Part shown: positions 1 to 5,666 of the stretch, piece by piece
How the letters are laid out: every line of letters starts with the position of its first letter
Position numbering within the stretch: position 1 is the stretch's first letter
Notes under the pieces: model-generated
Told to the model about the DNA's origin: nothing
The model's database searches: none
Seen by the model: the letters and a program-made list of their open reading frames with translations, nothing else
Assembly: GCA_937893945.1 (NCBI GenBank)
Contig: CALCTA010000111.1
Coordinates: 1-5,928 of the forward strand
Length of the DNA stretch: 5,928 bases
Source: an uncultured Clostridia bacterium
GTDB taxonomy: Bacteria; Bacillota; Clostridia; Oscillospirales; CAG-272
Direction of reading: 5' to 3'
Position numbers and translations under genes: made by a program

Positions 1-127
1 GTAGCGTCGCTTGCGACGCGTCACGAACTCTTTGAGTTCGTGCATTGATACTTTATTTAATGTAGAACCAATCCCTCCGTCATTTTCTTACGAAAATGCC
101 ACCTCCCTTTACACAAGGGAGGCTTTT
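1..127. repeat. Hairpin-rich intergenic repeat (MITE/REP-like), possibly cut by window edge
   Basis: Four near-perfect inverted repeats lie in about 120 bases with no coding potential. They are 4-19 (7-bp stem GCGTCGC, 2-nt loop), 22-42 (9-bp stem CACGAACTC, loop TTT), 81-98 (7-bp stem CATTTTC, 4-nt loop) and 102-122 (8-bp stem CCTCCCTT, 5-nt loop). An ATCCCTCC block at 72-78 could also pair with the GGGAGG arm at 117-122, giving an alternative long fold around the 81-98 hairpin. On the plus strand the last hairpin is followed by CTTTTGTTTGT, so it could act as a terminator for plus-strand transcription. The style resembles dispersed non-coding repeats that I associate with gut Clostridia. 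That resemblance is recognition from memory and the copy number is untested. The left boundary is unknown because the window starts here. Confidence 0.6.
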
Positions 128-184
128 GTTTGTATGCAAGCGCGTACTTACTTATCACTTATTGTGGTGTAATTTAATAAATAA

Positions 185-219
185 TAGCCTCCGACATGGA
201 TTTTCCCTATCGGAGGCTA
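185..219 (-). terminator. Intrinsic terminator of the XRE-TPR regulator gene
   Basis: A perfect 10-bp stem (185-194 with 210-219, TAGCCTCCGA) encloses a 15-nt loop that contains a further GGA/TCC pairing. On the minus strand it is followed by the T-rich TATTATTTATTAAATT. It begins only 3 nt after the regulator's TAA stop (223-225), as expected for a dedicated terminator. Confidence 0.85.
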
Positions 220-222
220 CTA

Positions 223-1347
223 TTATGCGTTGACCGAATTGATCAAAATTTGATACCTTTCATTTGTTTTTAAGGATTCAAATCGAGGATCAGTAAGCTT
301 GGTTACTAAATTCTGATGTCTATCAATCCTCTTGTGGTACAATCCGTGAGGAATCAAATTCAAAAGCGGAGTTTTTGTCTTAGTATTACTATCTATCGTC
401 GCATAATCATTTAAATCGTAATTCACCATTTTTTCAAGATATGATAGAGCTTTATCAGGATATCCGTCTTTTAGATAGATCTCTGCAAGAAGTGCGTAAA
501 GATCACCCTGCTCACGATGATGAACGGGCGGCAAAACCTCATTATCTTTAAAAATACACTGTATCAATTCAAGAGAGGTTTCCAAGACACTCGCCGCATC
601 TTTATATTTTTCTTGTAACATATAGCTTTTTGCAAGTCTTACGCTTATGTTCAGCATTCCCTCAAGATAGTGCACAAATCCATATTGGCAGCTTTGGGCT
701 TCACGTCTATAATCCTTTTTCCAATGCGCATAGTAAGCGTACATAACATGATTATTAAAGTCGGCACGATACGGAAATTGTTCTGCATGAAACCATGCTT
801 TCTCAAAATTTCCATACGCCGAGTGCAAAATAACCATTATCATATGAGCGCGCAAAACATCTGAAACGTTATTTGAATATGAAATAACAAGATTGGCATA
901 TCTTACACATTCTTTGTAGATATCCTCTGCGCGTTCAGAATCATAAAGCTCATCGTTTTCGGGATAGGAGAGTGCAATACCCGTTTCCAAACAGTGCATA
1001 AGAAGAATTGTATTGTTGGGATATAGCTTCAATCCTTCCTTTATAGCAAGATATTCTTGGAAAAGACTTTCAGAGGTAAGTGGACGCGAAAGAAGAGCTT
1101 GAGCGTTATTGACTATTTTCCATACTTCTTCCGTATCATTTGTCCCAAATGTTCCGAACAACACGTCCGTACTCACTCCAAAGACGTGCGCTATCGGTAC
1201 GACCTGAGAAATATCGGGCATTCCGGCATCATTTTCCCATTTTGAAACAGCTTGAAAGGTAACGCCGAGCTGTTCGGCGAGTTCTTCTTGTGTAAGATTT
1301 CTCTCTTTACGCAATCTGCGTATGATCTGCCCCATAGTTTCTTTCAT
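223..1347 (-). CDS. XRE-family transcriptional regulator with TPR-like C-terminal domain
   Basis: This 374-aa protein is probably a cytoplasmic DNA-binding regulator. Residues 7-61 form a classic XRE/HTH_3 domain, with the helix-turn-helix around residues 18-40 (LTQEELAEQLGVTFQAVSKW). The remaining ~310 residues are alpha-helical with tetratricopeptide-like helical hairpins, clearest near residues 235-262 and 281-309 (a YLKDGYPDKALSYLEK segment) and less regular at 143-190. HTH plus TPR is the layout of peptide-sensing RRNPP regulators, but it is also common in Clostridia regulators of unknown ligand, so the signal and target are unknown. The start is supported by TGGAGG at 1355-1360, 7 nt upstream; Met5 is a poorer choice. 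The gene is monocistronic, with its own promoter and terminator. Base composition is AT-rich (hand-counted lines 241-300 and 601-660 are each 30% GC) compared with its neighbours, which hints at an accessory or acquired gene. Confidence 0.9.
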   Translation of the reverse strand: MKETMGQIIRRLRKERNLTQEELAEQLGVTFQAVSKWENDAGMPDISQVVPIAHVFGVSTDVLFGTFGTNDTEEVWKIVNNAQALLSRPLTSESLFQEYLAIKEGLKLYPNNTILLMHCLETGIALSYPENDELYDSERAEDIYKECVRYANLVISYSNNVSDVLRAHMIMVILHSAYGNFEKAWFHAEQFPYRADFNNHVMYAYYAHWKKDYRREAQSCQYGFVHYLEGMLNISVRLAKSYMLQEKYKDAASVLETSLELIQCIFKDNEVLPPVHHREQGDLYALLAEIYLKDGYPDKALSYLEKMVNYDLNDYATIDSNTKTKTPLLNLIPHGLYHKRIDRHQNLVTKLTDPRFESLKTNERYQILINSVNA

Positions 1348-1380
1348 AATCGAACCTCCATTTTAGGTAATTGATTTATG

Positions 1381-1408
1381 ATTATATTATCGCATATTGA
1401 TTAAACAA
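1381..1408 (-). promoter_or_regulatory. Possible secondary promoter for the XRE-TPR gene
   Basis: A perfect minus-strand TATAAT is at 1381-1386, with only a weak -35 (TTGTTT, 1403-1408, 16-nt spacer). An overlapping alternative is an extended -10, TGCGATAAT, at 1386-1394. This DNA is AT-rich, so a chance match is possible. The better candidate is the promoter at 1456-1484. Confidence 0.3.
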
Positions 1409-1426
1409 AAAGAAGCGACTAAAAAA

Positions 1427-1453
1427 TGAGTTGCACTCAACTTTGCGTTGAGT
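1427..1453 (-). promoter_or_regulatory. Two overlapping inverted repeats at the predicted transcription start of the XRE-TPR gene
   Basis: ACTCAAC/GTTGAGT (1435-1441 with 1447-1453, 5-nt loop) overlaps a second palindrome, TGAGT/ACTCA (1427-1431 with 1435-1439, 3-nt loop). Both use bases 1435-1439, so in RNA they could not form together. On the minus strand the second is followed by ATTTTTTAG. The pair sits where transcription from the 1456-1484 promoter should begin (about 1449). It could be an operator for the encoded regulator or a short leader hairpin/attenuator; the sequence does not distinguish these. Confidence 0.4.
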
Positions 1454-1455
1454 TT

Positions 1456-1484
1456 ATTATAACATATAAATGTGTTTGTTACAA
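1456..1484 (-). promoter_or_regulatory. Sigma-A-type promoter of the XRE-TPR gene
   Basis: The minus strand reads TTGTAA (-35, 1479-1484), a 17-nt spacer and TATAAT (-10, 1456-1461), with a TGT extension just upstream of the -10 (extended -10). The predicted start is near 1449, giving a leader of about 100 nt. It lies 20 nt downstream of the terminator of the previous operon. Confidence 0.65.
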
Positions 1485-1504
1485 GAAGACCGTGAAATAA
1501 ATTC

Positions 1505-1534
1505 AGCCTCGACAGAAAACTATCTGTCGAGGCT
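1505..1534 (-). terminator. Intrinsic terminator of the yqeG / TIM-barrel / Xaa-Pro peptidase operon
   Basis: A perfect 11-bp GC-rich stem (AGCCTCGACAG, 1505-1515 with 1524-1534) has an 8-nt loop. The minus-strand tail is GAATTTATTTC and the plus-strand tail is TTTTAAAC, so it may work in both directions. It lies about 31 nt past the peptidase stop codon. Confidence 0.8.
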
Positions 1535-1565
1535 TTTAAACTATTCAAAACAGTCCTTTTATTTA

Positions 1566-2645
1566 TCAGCAGATCTCGATAAGCTCCTTGGGGCTATGGG
1601 TGAAATCGTGGAGGCTTCCGTCCTCGTTGATAGCGACCATATCTTCGATACGGCAGCCGTACTTGCCCTCAAGATATATACCGGGCTCAACCGTAACAAC
1701 GTTACCGGGAGCGAGGCGTGAATCCTCGGGAGCCTTGGGGGAGAGAGAGGGACTTTCGTGAATGAACATACCAACACTGTGTCCGAGGCTGTGTCCGAAT
1801 GCGGGGCCGTAGCCTGCATCGCGGATGATAGAGCGCGCGATCTCGTCAGCCTCACGGCAGAGCATTCCGCCCTCTATTCTTTCAAGCGCCGCTTTTTGCG
1901 CGGAAAGGACCGTGTTATAAACCTTCTTTATCTCCTCGTCAGCCTTGCCGATAACGACGGTTCTCGTCATATCAGAGCAATAGCCCTCGTACTTCGCGCC
2001 GAAGTCCATGGTAAGAAAGCCGCGGCGGAGCTTTACGTTTGAGGGAACGCCGTGGGGAAGAGAGGAAGCGGGGCCCGAGACCGCAATAGTATCGAACGCG
2101 GTGGATTCTGCTCCGTGGCTTCTCATAAAGAACTCAAGCTCAAGAGCGACCTCTATCTCGGTAACGTCGGGAGTGATGAAATCAAGCACGTGCGCGAATG
2201 CCATATCGGTGATGTCCTGCGCCTTTGCCATACGCTCAAGCTCGTAGGGGAGCTTTACGGTGCGCTGCTTGGTGAGAATTGCCGATGCTCCGAAGAGAAG
2301 CTCGCACTCCTTGGGAAGTCTATCTCTGAAGCGCTCAAGTCCCTTGCAGGAAAGCTCCTCGTCCTCAATAGCGACCTTGACGAATTTGTTCTCGCCGATA
2401 AGTTCCTTGAGTGTGTCAAGCATAGATACGGGGGGCATTATTACCTCAAAATCCTTTACCTGTGCGCGAGCCGCCTCGATATATCTGAAGTCTGCGAGGA
2501 GATATGCCTTGTCTCTGCCTACGAGCACGTATCCGTCGGTGTAGTTAAATCCCGAGAGATAGCGCTGATTAAGCTCGGAGGAGATGATAGCGGCGTCAAA
2601 CTCGCTCGCTCTTAGTGTTTCCTGAAATCTTTGAAGCTGTGTCAT
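1566..2645 (-). CDS. pepP: Xaa-Pro aminopeptidase (M24 family, aminopeptidase P type)
   Basis: This 359-aa cytoplasmic metallopeptidase should remove the N-terminal residue from peptides whose second residue is proline. Residues 1-~125 form the creatinase-like N-terminal domain; from ~135 onward is the pita-bread catalytic domain. The five dinuclear-metal ligands are all present: Asp214 (MDFG), Asp225 (CSDMTRT), His289 (GHSLGHSVG), Glu320 (VEPGIY) and Glu334 (CRIED). Supporting catalytic histidines His198 (LPHGVP), His285 and His296 (IHE) are also there, so it should be active. Length matches the short (~355-aa) bacterial forms such as B. subtilis YqhT. AGGAGA at 2653-2658, 7 nt before the ATG, sits inside the end of the preceding gene, and only 3 nt separate the two genes, implying translational coupling. 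Homologues in Firmicutes often precede efp; here a terminator follows instead. The symbol pepP is the family name and not proof of orthology. Confidence 0.95.
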   Translation of the reverse strand: MTQLQRFQETLRASEFDAAIISSELNQRYLSGFNYTDGYVLVGRDKAYLLADFRYIEAARAQVKDFEVIMPPVSMLDTLKELIGENKFVKVAIEDEELSCKGLERFRDRLPKECELLFGASAILTKQRTVKLPYELERMAKAQDITDMAFAHVLDFITPDVTEIEVALELEFFMRSHGAESTAFDTIAVSGPASSLPHGVPSNVKLRRGFLTMDFGAKYEGYCSDMTRTVVIGKADEEIKKVYNTVLSAQKAALERIEGGMLCREADEIARSIIRDAGYGPAFGHSLGHSVGMFIHESPSLSPKAPEDSRLAPGNVVTVEPGIYLEGKYGCRIEDMVAINEDGSLHDFTHSPKELIEIC

Positions 2646-2648
2646 TGT

Positions 2649-3521
2649 TTATTCTCCTTTTATTGATGAGTAAATTTTTTTCATATCAAGTGCGTCCTCT
2701 GCCATAGTTCCGTCAGACTCGCAGATTATTCTCGGAGCGACGCCTTCCTTGATTATCGCCTCGGCAAGCGGCTCGAAATCAGGACCATAGACGGTGTCCG
2801 CAAAGGTCAGATGACGCTTCTCGCCCGCGCCCGTGAATTCTATCTTTGAGAAATGGCAGTGGAGATTGTAAGCGTATTCGTCGCCGAGAGAGGTGGCAAT
2901 AAGGTCAAACACTCGGCGGTAGCTGTCGCAGTCGGGGAAGAAATTGCCGAGCTCGCGCGCGTTCATGTGTCCGAAGTCAACGACGGGGTGGTACTTCGGG
3001 GAGACCTTGCAAAGCTCTATTACCTCCTCAAGAGTGCCAAGCTGATTTACCTTTCCCATAGTCTCTATACCCATACGGATATCGGTATTACCGTTTACCT
3101 CAAGGTTTTTCTCAAGCGTGTCGGATGCAAGCAGCATTGCCTCAGCTCGAGTGATCTTCGCGGCACTGCCTGCGTGAATTACTATGGTGTCCGCACCGAG
3201 AAGCTCTGCGGCGTGGAGAGAGCGGCTGATATAGTCGATGCTCTTAAGACGCTTTTCGGGAATCACACCCGAAAGAGAGATAAAATAGGGGGTGTGCAGC
3301 GACATAAGCACGCCGTGCTCTTTTGCGGCGTCGCCTATTTTTTTGAGCGTCGCATCTCCTGCGGCAATTCCGTTGCCTGCCTCGTATTCGTAGGCGTCAA
3401 GACCGAAATTCTTTACCCAAAGCGGCGCGTCGGTGGTTGATTTCTTACCGTCGGCGTAGAAGGAATCGCTGTTTCCACCGGGGCCGAAGGTAGCGTGATC
3501 TATTCTTTTAAAATTACTCAT
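2649..3521 (-). CDS. Endonuclease IV-like TIM-barrel metalloprotein (AP endonuclease family 2)
   Basis: Using the ATG at 3519-3521 gives 290 aa. The open frame extends 16 codons further to 3569, but this start creates a compact ATGAGTAA overlap of 8 nt with the upstream gene and begins MSNFKRIDHATFGPGG, as homologues tend to. The protein has the beta/alpha-barrel metal-site pattern of endonuclease IV, which cleaves DNA at abasic sites: His76 (HTPYF), His116 (VIHAGS), Glu153 (GIETMG), Asp182 and His185 (VDFGHMNAR), His221 (HCHFSK), His237 (KRH) and Glu268 (ICESDG). In E. coli Nfo the last His sits in an Asp-x-His pair; here the Asp position reads Lys235, so the third zinc site looks altered. 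Whether it acts on DNA or is a sugar-isomerase-like barrel is open, so I give no symbol. It is the middle gene of the three-gene operon. Confidence 0.8.
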   Translation of the reverse strand: MSNFKRIDHATFGPGGNSDSFYADGKKSTTDAPLWVKNFGLDAYEYEAGNGIAAGDATLKKIGDAAKEHGVLMSLHTPYFISLSGVIPEKRLKSIDYISRSLHAAELLGADTIVIHAGSAAKITRAEAMLLASDTLEKNLEVNGNTDIRMGIETMGKVNQLGTLEEVIELCKVSPKYHPVVDFGHMNARELGNFFPDCDSYRRVFDLIATSLGDEYAYNLHCHFSKIEFTGAGEKRHLTFADTVYGPDFEPLAEAIIKEGVAPRIICESDGTMAEDALDMKKIYSSIKGE

Positions 3522-4050
3522 TGATTTTAGCCTTTCGCTTGTAATATTTTTTGATAAACGGCTTCTCAAGCCACCTCTTGAAGCGGAAGAAGGGGGTGCG
3601 CTTGTCCTTTATCGGCGGAACGATGATAGAGATAAGTCCAAGGCGATGTACCGCCAGAGTGTCTGTCAGAAGCTGATCGCCAAGACCTGCCACGGTAGAG
3701 AGCGGAACGCCCATCTCGTCGATAGCGCGAAGCAGATTTTTGCGCTTCGGCTTGCCGCTGTCGGCATAGGCGGGAAGTCCTAAGAGGGAATTGAAAAGCT
3801 CAACGCGAGGGGGGTGATTGTTCGAGATAAGCGCGGCGCTGATGCCTGATGCGCGAAGCTCGTCAAACCATTTTATTATATTTTCATCGGGCAGATCCTG
3901 CTCGTAGGGAGCTAAGGTGTTGTCGATATCTATAAGTAGCGCGCGTATGCCAAGTGAGGCAAGGAATTCGGGGCGCACGTCCTTGTAAGTATCAAAAATA
4001 AAGTCGGGAACAAGCGAGTTATTTCCCTTGATCTTTTCTTTCTTTGCCAT
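3514..4050 (-). CDS. yqeG: YqeG-family HAD-IIIA phosphatase
   Basis: With the chosen start this is a 178-aa soluble HAD-superfamily hydrolase. Motif I is Asp41-x-Asp43 (LLIDIDNTLAPY), motif II is Ser76 (ISNN), the motif III lysine is probably Lys100 (GKPKR), and motif IV is GDQLLTD with Asp125 and Asp130. The DIDNT/SNN/GDQLLTD set and length match the YqeG family, which is close to the mitochondrial phosphatidylglycerophosphate phosphatase PTPMT1-independent GEP4 group; the bacterial substrate is uncertain. The basic C-terminus (FIKKYYKRKAKINE) could favour membrane contact, which is inference. The ATG at 4048-4050 is preferred over the in-frame ATG at 4087-4089 (13 codons longer) because it has GAGGA 7 nt upstream and places the family's LVPD-type N-terminus correctly. 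It is the first gene of the operon, and its TAA lies inside the next gene's start. Confidence 0.92.
   Translation of the reverse strand: MAKKEKIKGNNSLVPDFIFDTYKDVRPEFLASLGIRALLIDIDNTLAPYEQDLPDENIIKWFDELRASGISAALISNNHPPRVELFNSLLGLPAYADSGKPKRKNLLRAIDEMGVPLSTVAGLGDQLLTDTLAVHRLGLISIIVPPIKDKRTPFFRFKRWLEKPFIKKYYKRKAKINE
3531..3536 (-). promoter_or_regulatory. Weak ribosome binding site for the TIM-barrel gene
   Basis: GAAAGG on the minus strand, 9 nt before the ATG at 3521, lies inside the end of yqeG. It is a weak match, so initiation probably depends on ribosomes finishing yqeG at the overlapping ATGAGTAA. It supports 3521 over the upstream ATG at 3569. Confidence 0.5.
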
Positions 4051-4057
4051 AATGCCA

Positions 4058-4062
4058 TCCTC
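4058..4062 (-). promoter_or_regulatory. Ribosome binding site that decides the yqeG start
   Basis: GAGGA on the minus strand, 7 nt before the ATG at 4050. The competing ATG at 4089 has only AAGG at 4098-4101 (8-nt spacing), so the shorter product is more likely, although the longer one cannot be excluded. Confidence 0.6.
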
Positions 4063-4131
4063 AAAATAGTACTGATGATATTTTAACATAGAAATCGCCT
4101 TTTAGCAATAGAGAGGAAGAATTTTTTACAA

Positions 4132-4159
4132 ATTATATTCGCTTTTGTGCAAAAATCAA
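4132..4159 (-). promoter_or_regulatory. Sigma-A-type promoter of the three-gene operon
   Basis: TTGATT (-35, 4154-4159), a 16-nt spacer and a perfect TATAAT (-10, 4132-4137) lie on the minus strand. The predicted start is near 4125, giving a leader of about 75 nt to the yqeG ATG. The -35 lies 2 nt from the T-tract of the preceding terminator, so the operon is insulated with almost no spare DNA. Confidence 0.7.
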
Positions 4160-4165
4160 AGAAAA

Positions 4166-4198
4166 AGCGGTGTCCCGCGTTTTTAGCAGGACACCGCT
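4166..4198 (-). terminator. Intrinsic terminator of the HtrA-like protease gene
   Basis: A perfect 10-bp stem (AGCGGTGTCC, 4166-4175 with 4189-4198) is extendable by three inner pairs (one G-T) to a 7-nt loop. On the minus strand a T-tract continues from the stem (CGCTTTTTC). It starts 5 nt after the protease stop codon. Confidence 0.92.
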
Positions 4199-4203
4199 GA
4201 AGT

Positions 4204-5538
4204 TTAATAAGCGGTAAGGCACTTTTCTGTAATAGTTGTGCTCAACTTTATTTCCTTGTTATCTCTGATAAGTGTGAAGCTCACCGTATCTCCCACACGA
4301 GCGTCAAGCATCGTGTCTATAAGCTGATGCTGACGGGTGATATTCAAGCTTTGATTGCCTATGCTTACTGTCTTGATGATGTCTCCAACCTCAAATATTC
4401 CGTCCGCGAGAGCGCCGGGGGTTACCTCGTGGACCGATACCTCTTCAATACGCTCAAGCCTGCCTGTGTCTATGTTGTAATTTGTGGAAAGCGAGGAGAT
4501 TGTTACGGTTACTCCGAGCATCGCTCTCATAACCGAGGTGCAGTCGGTTCCGTGGCAGTAGTAGATGATGTTGTCTGCAATGGCGCGTGCCACGTTTGAA
4601 GGAATTGCGTAGCCTATATTCTCGACCGATGAGCTTGCTATCTTAGCGTTTACTATTCCGATAAGCTCGCCGTCCCCGTCAAAGAGACCGCCTCCCGAGT
4701 TTCCTGAGTTTACAGCCGTATCTACTCTGATGACTCTGAGCTGAACGTATCCGCTGCCTGTTGCGCTCATGATCTCGAGATGCTCGGAGTCAACGCTCAC
4801 TACTCCCGAGGTTACCGATATTCCGCTTGCATTCGGGTTTCCTATAGCGATAGCCGACTGACCGGGGAAGACGTAGTCGGAGTTTGCAAGGCACGCCGCA
4901 GCAATGCTTCCGCGCGCGCCCGCGGCACGTATTACCTTGCTGTCGTCAATTCTCAGAACCGCGATGTCGTAGTTGGGCGAGCCGCCGACGAAGGTCGCGG
5001 GGATGGCGTAATCAGAGCTTTCCATACCGAAAAGATAGCAGTTGATGTCCTCGCTAAGACCGTAGGACGAATGATATACAACGTGGTAATTCGTAATTAT
5101 GAACGCCGAGCCTGATACAATGTTGAGCTTATATATAACGCCCGAGCCAGCAGAAGAATTATTGCCAAAGCCCGCATATACCGATACGACGCTGCGAAGT
5201 CCTACGCTTGCCGCATATTCTACATTGTTCTCGTTTTTATCGCCCTTATCGTCAGGGAAATATTCATTTTTGTCGTCGGTGGGAATTTCGTTCTCCACAC
5301 GGTCGCCATCGCTTTCGTTCTCATTTTTGTTATCCGAGTCATCGGGAATGATTACGGGCGGTCTATCTGTAGAATCAGTGCCGAATTCATCACGAATATC
5401 AAATATTCCGTCATACTCATTCTCACGTTCTCCTATAGAGGTTGATACCTCCCAGGGAAGATCACACGAGGTCAGAAGTAAGCAGAGACACAGCGGCAGA
5501 AGTAAAGCCAGAGCGAGATTTCTTTTTTGATGCTTCAT
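4204..5538 (-). CDS. Lipid-anchored HtrA/DegP-type serine protease with C-terminal PDZ domain
   Basis: This 444-aa protein is an extracytoplasmic S1C trypsin-like protease, probably for surface protein quality control or stress. A basic N-terminus and hydrophobic stretch end in the lipobox LTSC, with lipidated Cys25, so the mature protein should be tethered to the outer face of the membrane. Residues ~30-106 are a low-complexity Asp/Asn/Glu/Lys-rich linker. The protease domain (~107-325) has an intact triad: His152 (TNYHVV), Asp191 (YDIAVLRID) and Ser281 (GNSGGG). A PDZ domain spans ~340-440. Cys328 and Cys333 (CHGTDC) sit at the protease/PDZ junction and might form a disulfide. Firmicutes HtrA proteins more often use a transmembrane anchor, so the lipoprotein form is notable. 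AGGAGGA at 5546-5552, 7 nt upstream, fixes the start. It is a single-gene unit with a consensus promoter and strong terminator. Confidence 0.93.
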   Translation of the reverse strand: MKHQKRNLALALLLPLCLCLLLTSCDLPWEVSTSIGERENEYDGIFDIRDEFGTDSTDRPPVIIPDDSDNKNENESDGDRVENEIPTDDKNEYFPDDKGDKNENNVEYAASVGLRSVVSVYAGFGNNSSAGSGVIYKLNIVSGSAFIITNYHVVYHSSYGLSEDINCYLFGMESSDYAIPATFVGGSPNYDIAVLRIDDSKVIRAAGARGSIAAACLANSDYVFPGQSAIAIGNPNASGISVTSGVVSVDSEHLEIMSATGSGYVQLRVIRVDTAVNSGNSGGGLFDGDGELIGIVNAKIASSSVENIGYAIPSNVARAIADNIIYYCHGTDCTSVMRAMLGVTVTISSLSTNYNIDTGRLERIEEVSVHEVTPGALADGIFEVGDIIKTVSIGNQSLNITRQHQLIDTMLDARVGDTVSFTLIRDNKEIKLSTTITEKCLTAY

Positions 5539-5588
5539 TTAAATATCCTCCTACAAGAGTTGGAAAAAGTAGATATATTATTATAGTT

Positions 5589-5617
5589 ATTATATCGCAA
5601 AAGTGATGATTTGTCAA
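5589..5617 (-). promoter_or_regulatory. Consensus sigma-A promoter of the HtrA-like protease
   Basis: The minus strand carries TTGACA (5612-5617), a 17-nt spacer and TATAAT (5589-5594), both hexamers perfect. The predicted start is near 5582, about 44 nt before the ATG. I see no operator-like inverted repeat here (for example no CIRCE-like element), so strong constitutive expression is the simplest reading. Confidence 0.9.
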
Positions 5618-5621
5618 TAAA

Positions 5622-5649
5622 AGATCCGCTCATTTAAGAGAGCGGATCT
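5622..5649 (-). terminator. Intrinsic terminator of the partial upstream gene
   Basis: A perfect 10-bp stem (AGATCCGCTC, 5622-5631 with 5640-5649) has an 8-nt loop. The minus-strand tail is TTTT at 5618-5621, running directly into the TTGACA of the next promoter. On the plus strand GCATTTTTTG follows, so it may also work in that direction. It lies 17 nt past the stop at 5667-5669. Confidence 0.85.
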
Positions 5650-5666
5650 GCATTTTTTGATTTGAT

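Noticed and set aside
1..127. CRISPR array or tandem repeat
   Set aside because: The hairpins differ from each other in sequence and there is no repeated unit separated by regular spacers.
1344..1361. Five-codon upstream frame (ATGGAGGTTCGATTATGA) whose stop overlaps the regulator start
   Set aside because: Its ATG is formed by the ribosome binding site itself and has no site of its own, so it is probably incidental.
1470..1721. Plus-strand open frame starting between the regulator promoter and the operon terminator
   Set aside because: It runs through the terminator hairpin and then antisense through the peptidase C-terminus, with no ribosome binding site.
2052..2615. Long plus-strand open frame (187 codons) opposite the Xaa-Pro peptidase gene
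   Set aside because: It lies entirely antisense to a gene with complete catalytic motifs, has no ribosome binding site or recognisable domain, and is explained by GC-rich codon usage on the other strand.
2853..3440. Long plus-strand open frame (195 codons) opposite the TIM-barrel gene
   Set aside because: It is antisense to a gene with conserved metal ligands and has no promoter, ribosome site or familiar motif of its own.
3522..3569. Longer N-terminus for the TIM-barrel protein
   Set aside because: It would add 16 residues unlike the family, overlap yqeG by 56 nt, and it skips the ATGAGTAA coupling start.
4780..5530. Plus-strand open frames opposite the HtrA-like protease
   Set aside because: They are antisense to an intact protease with promoter, ribosome site and terminator, and contain only low-complexity or unremarkable sequence.
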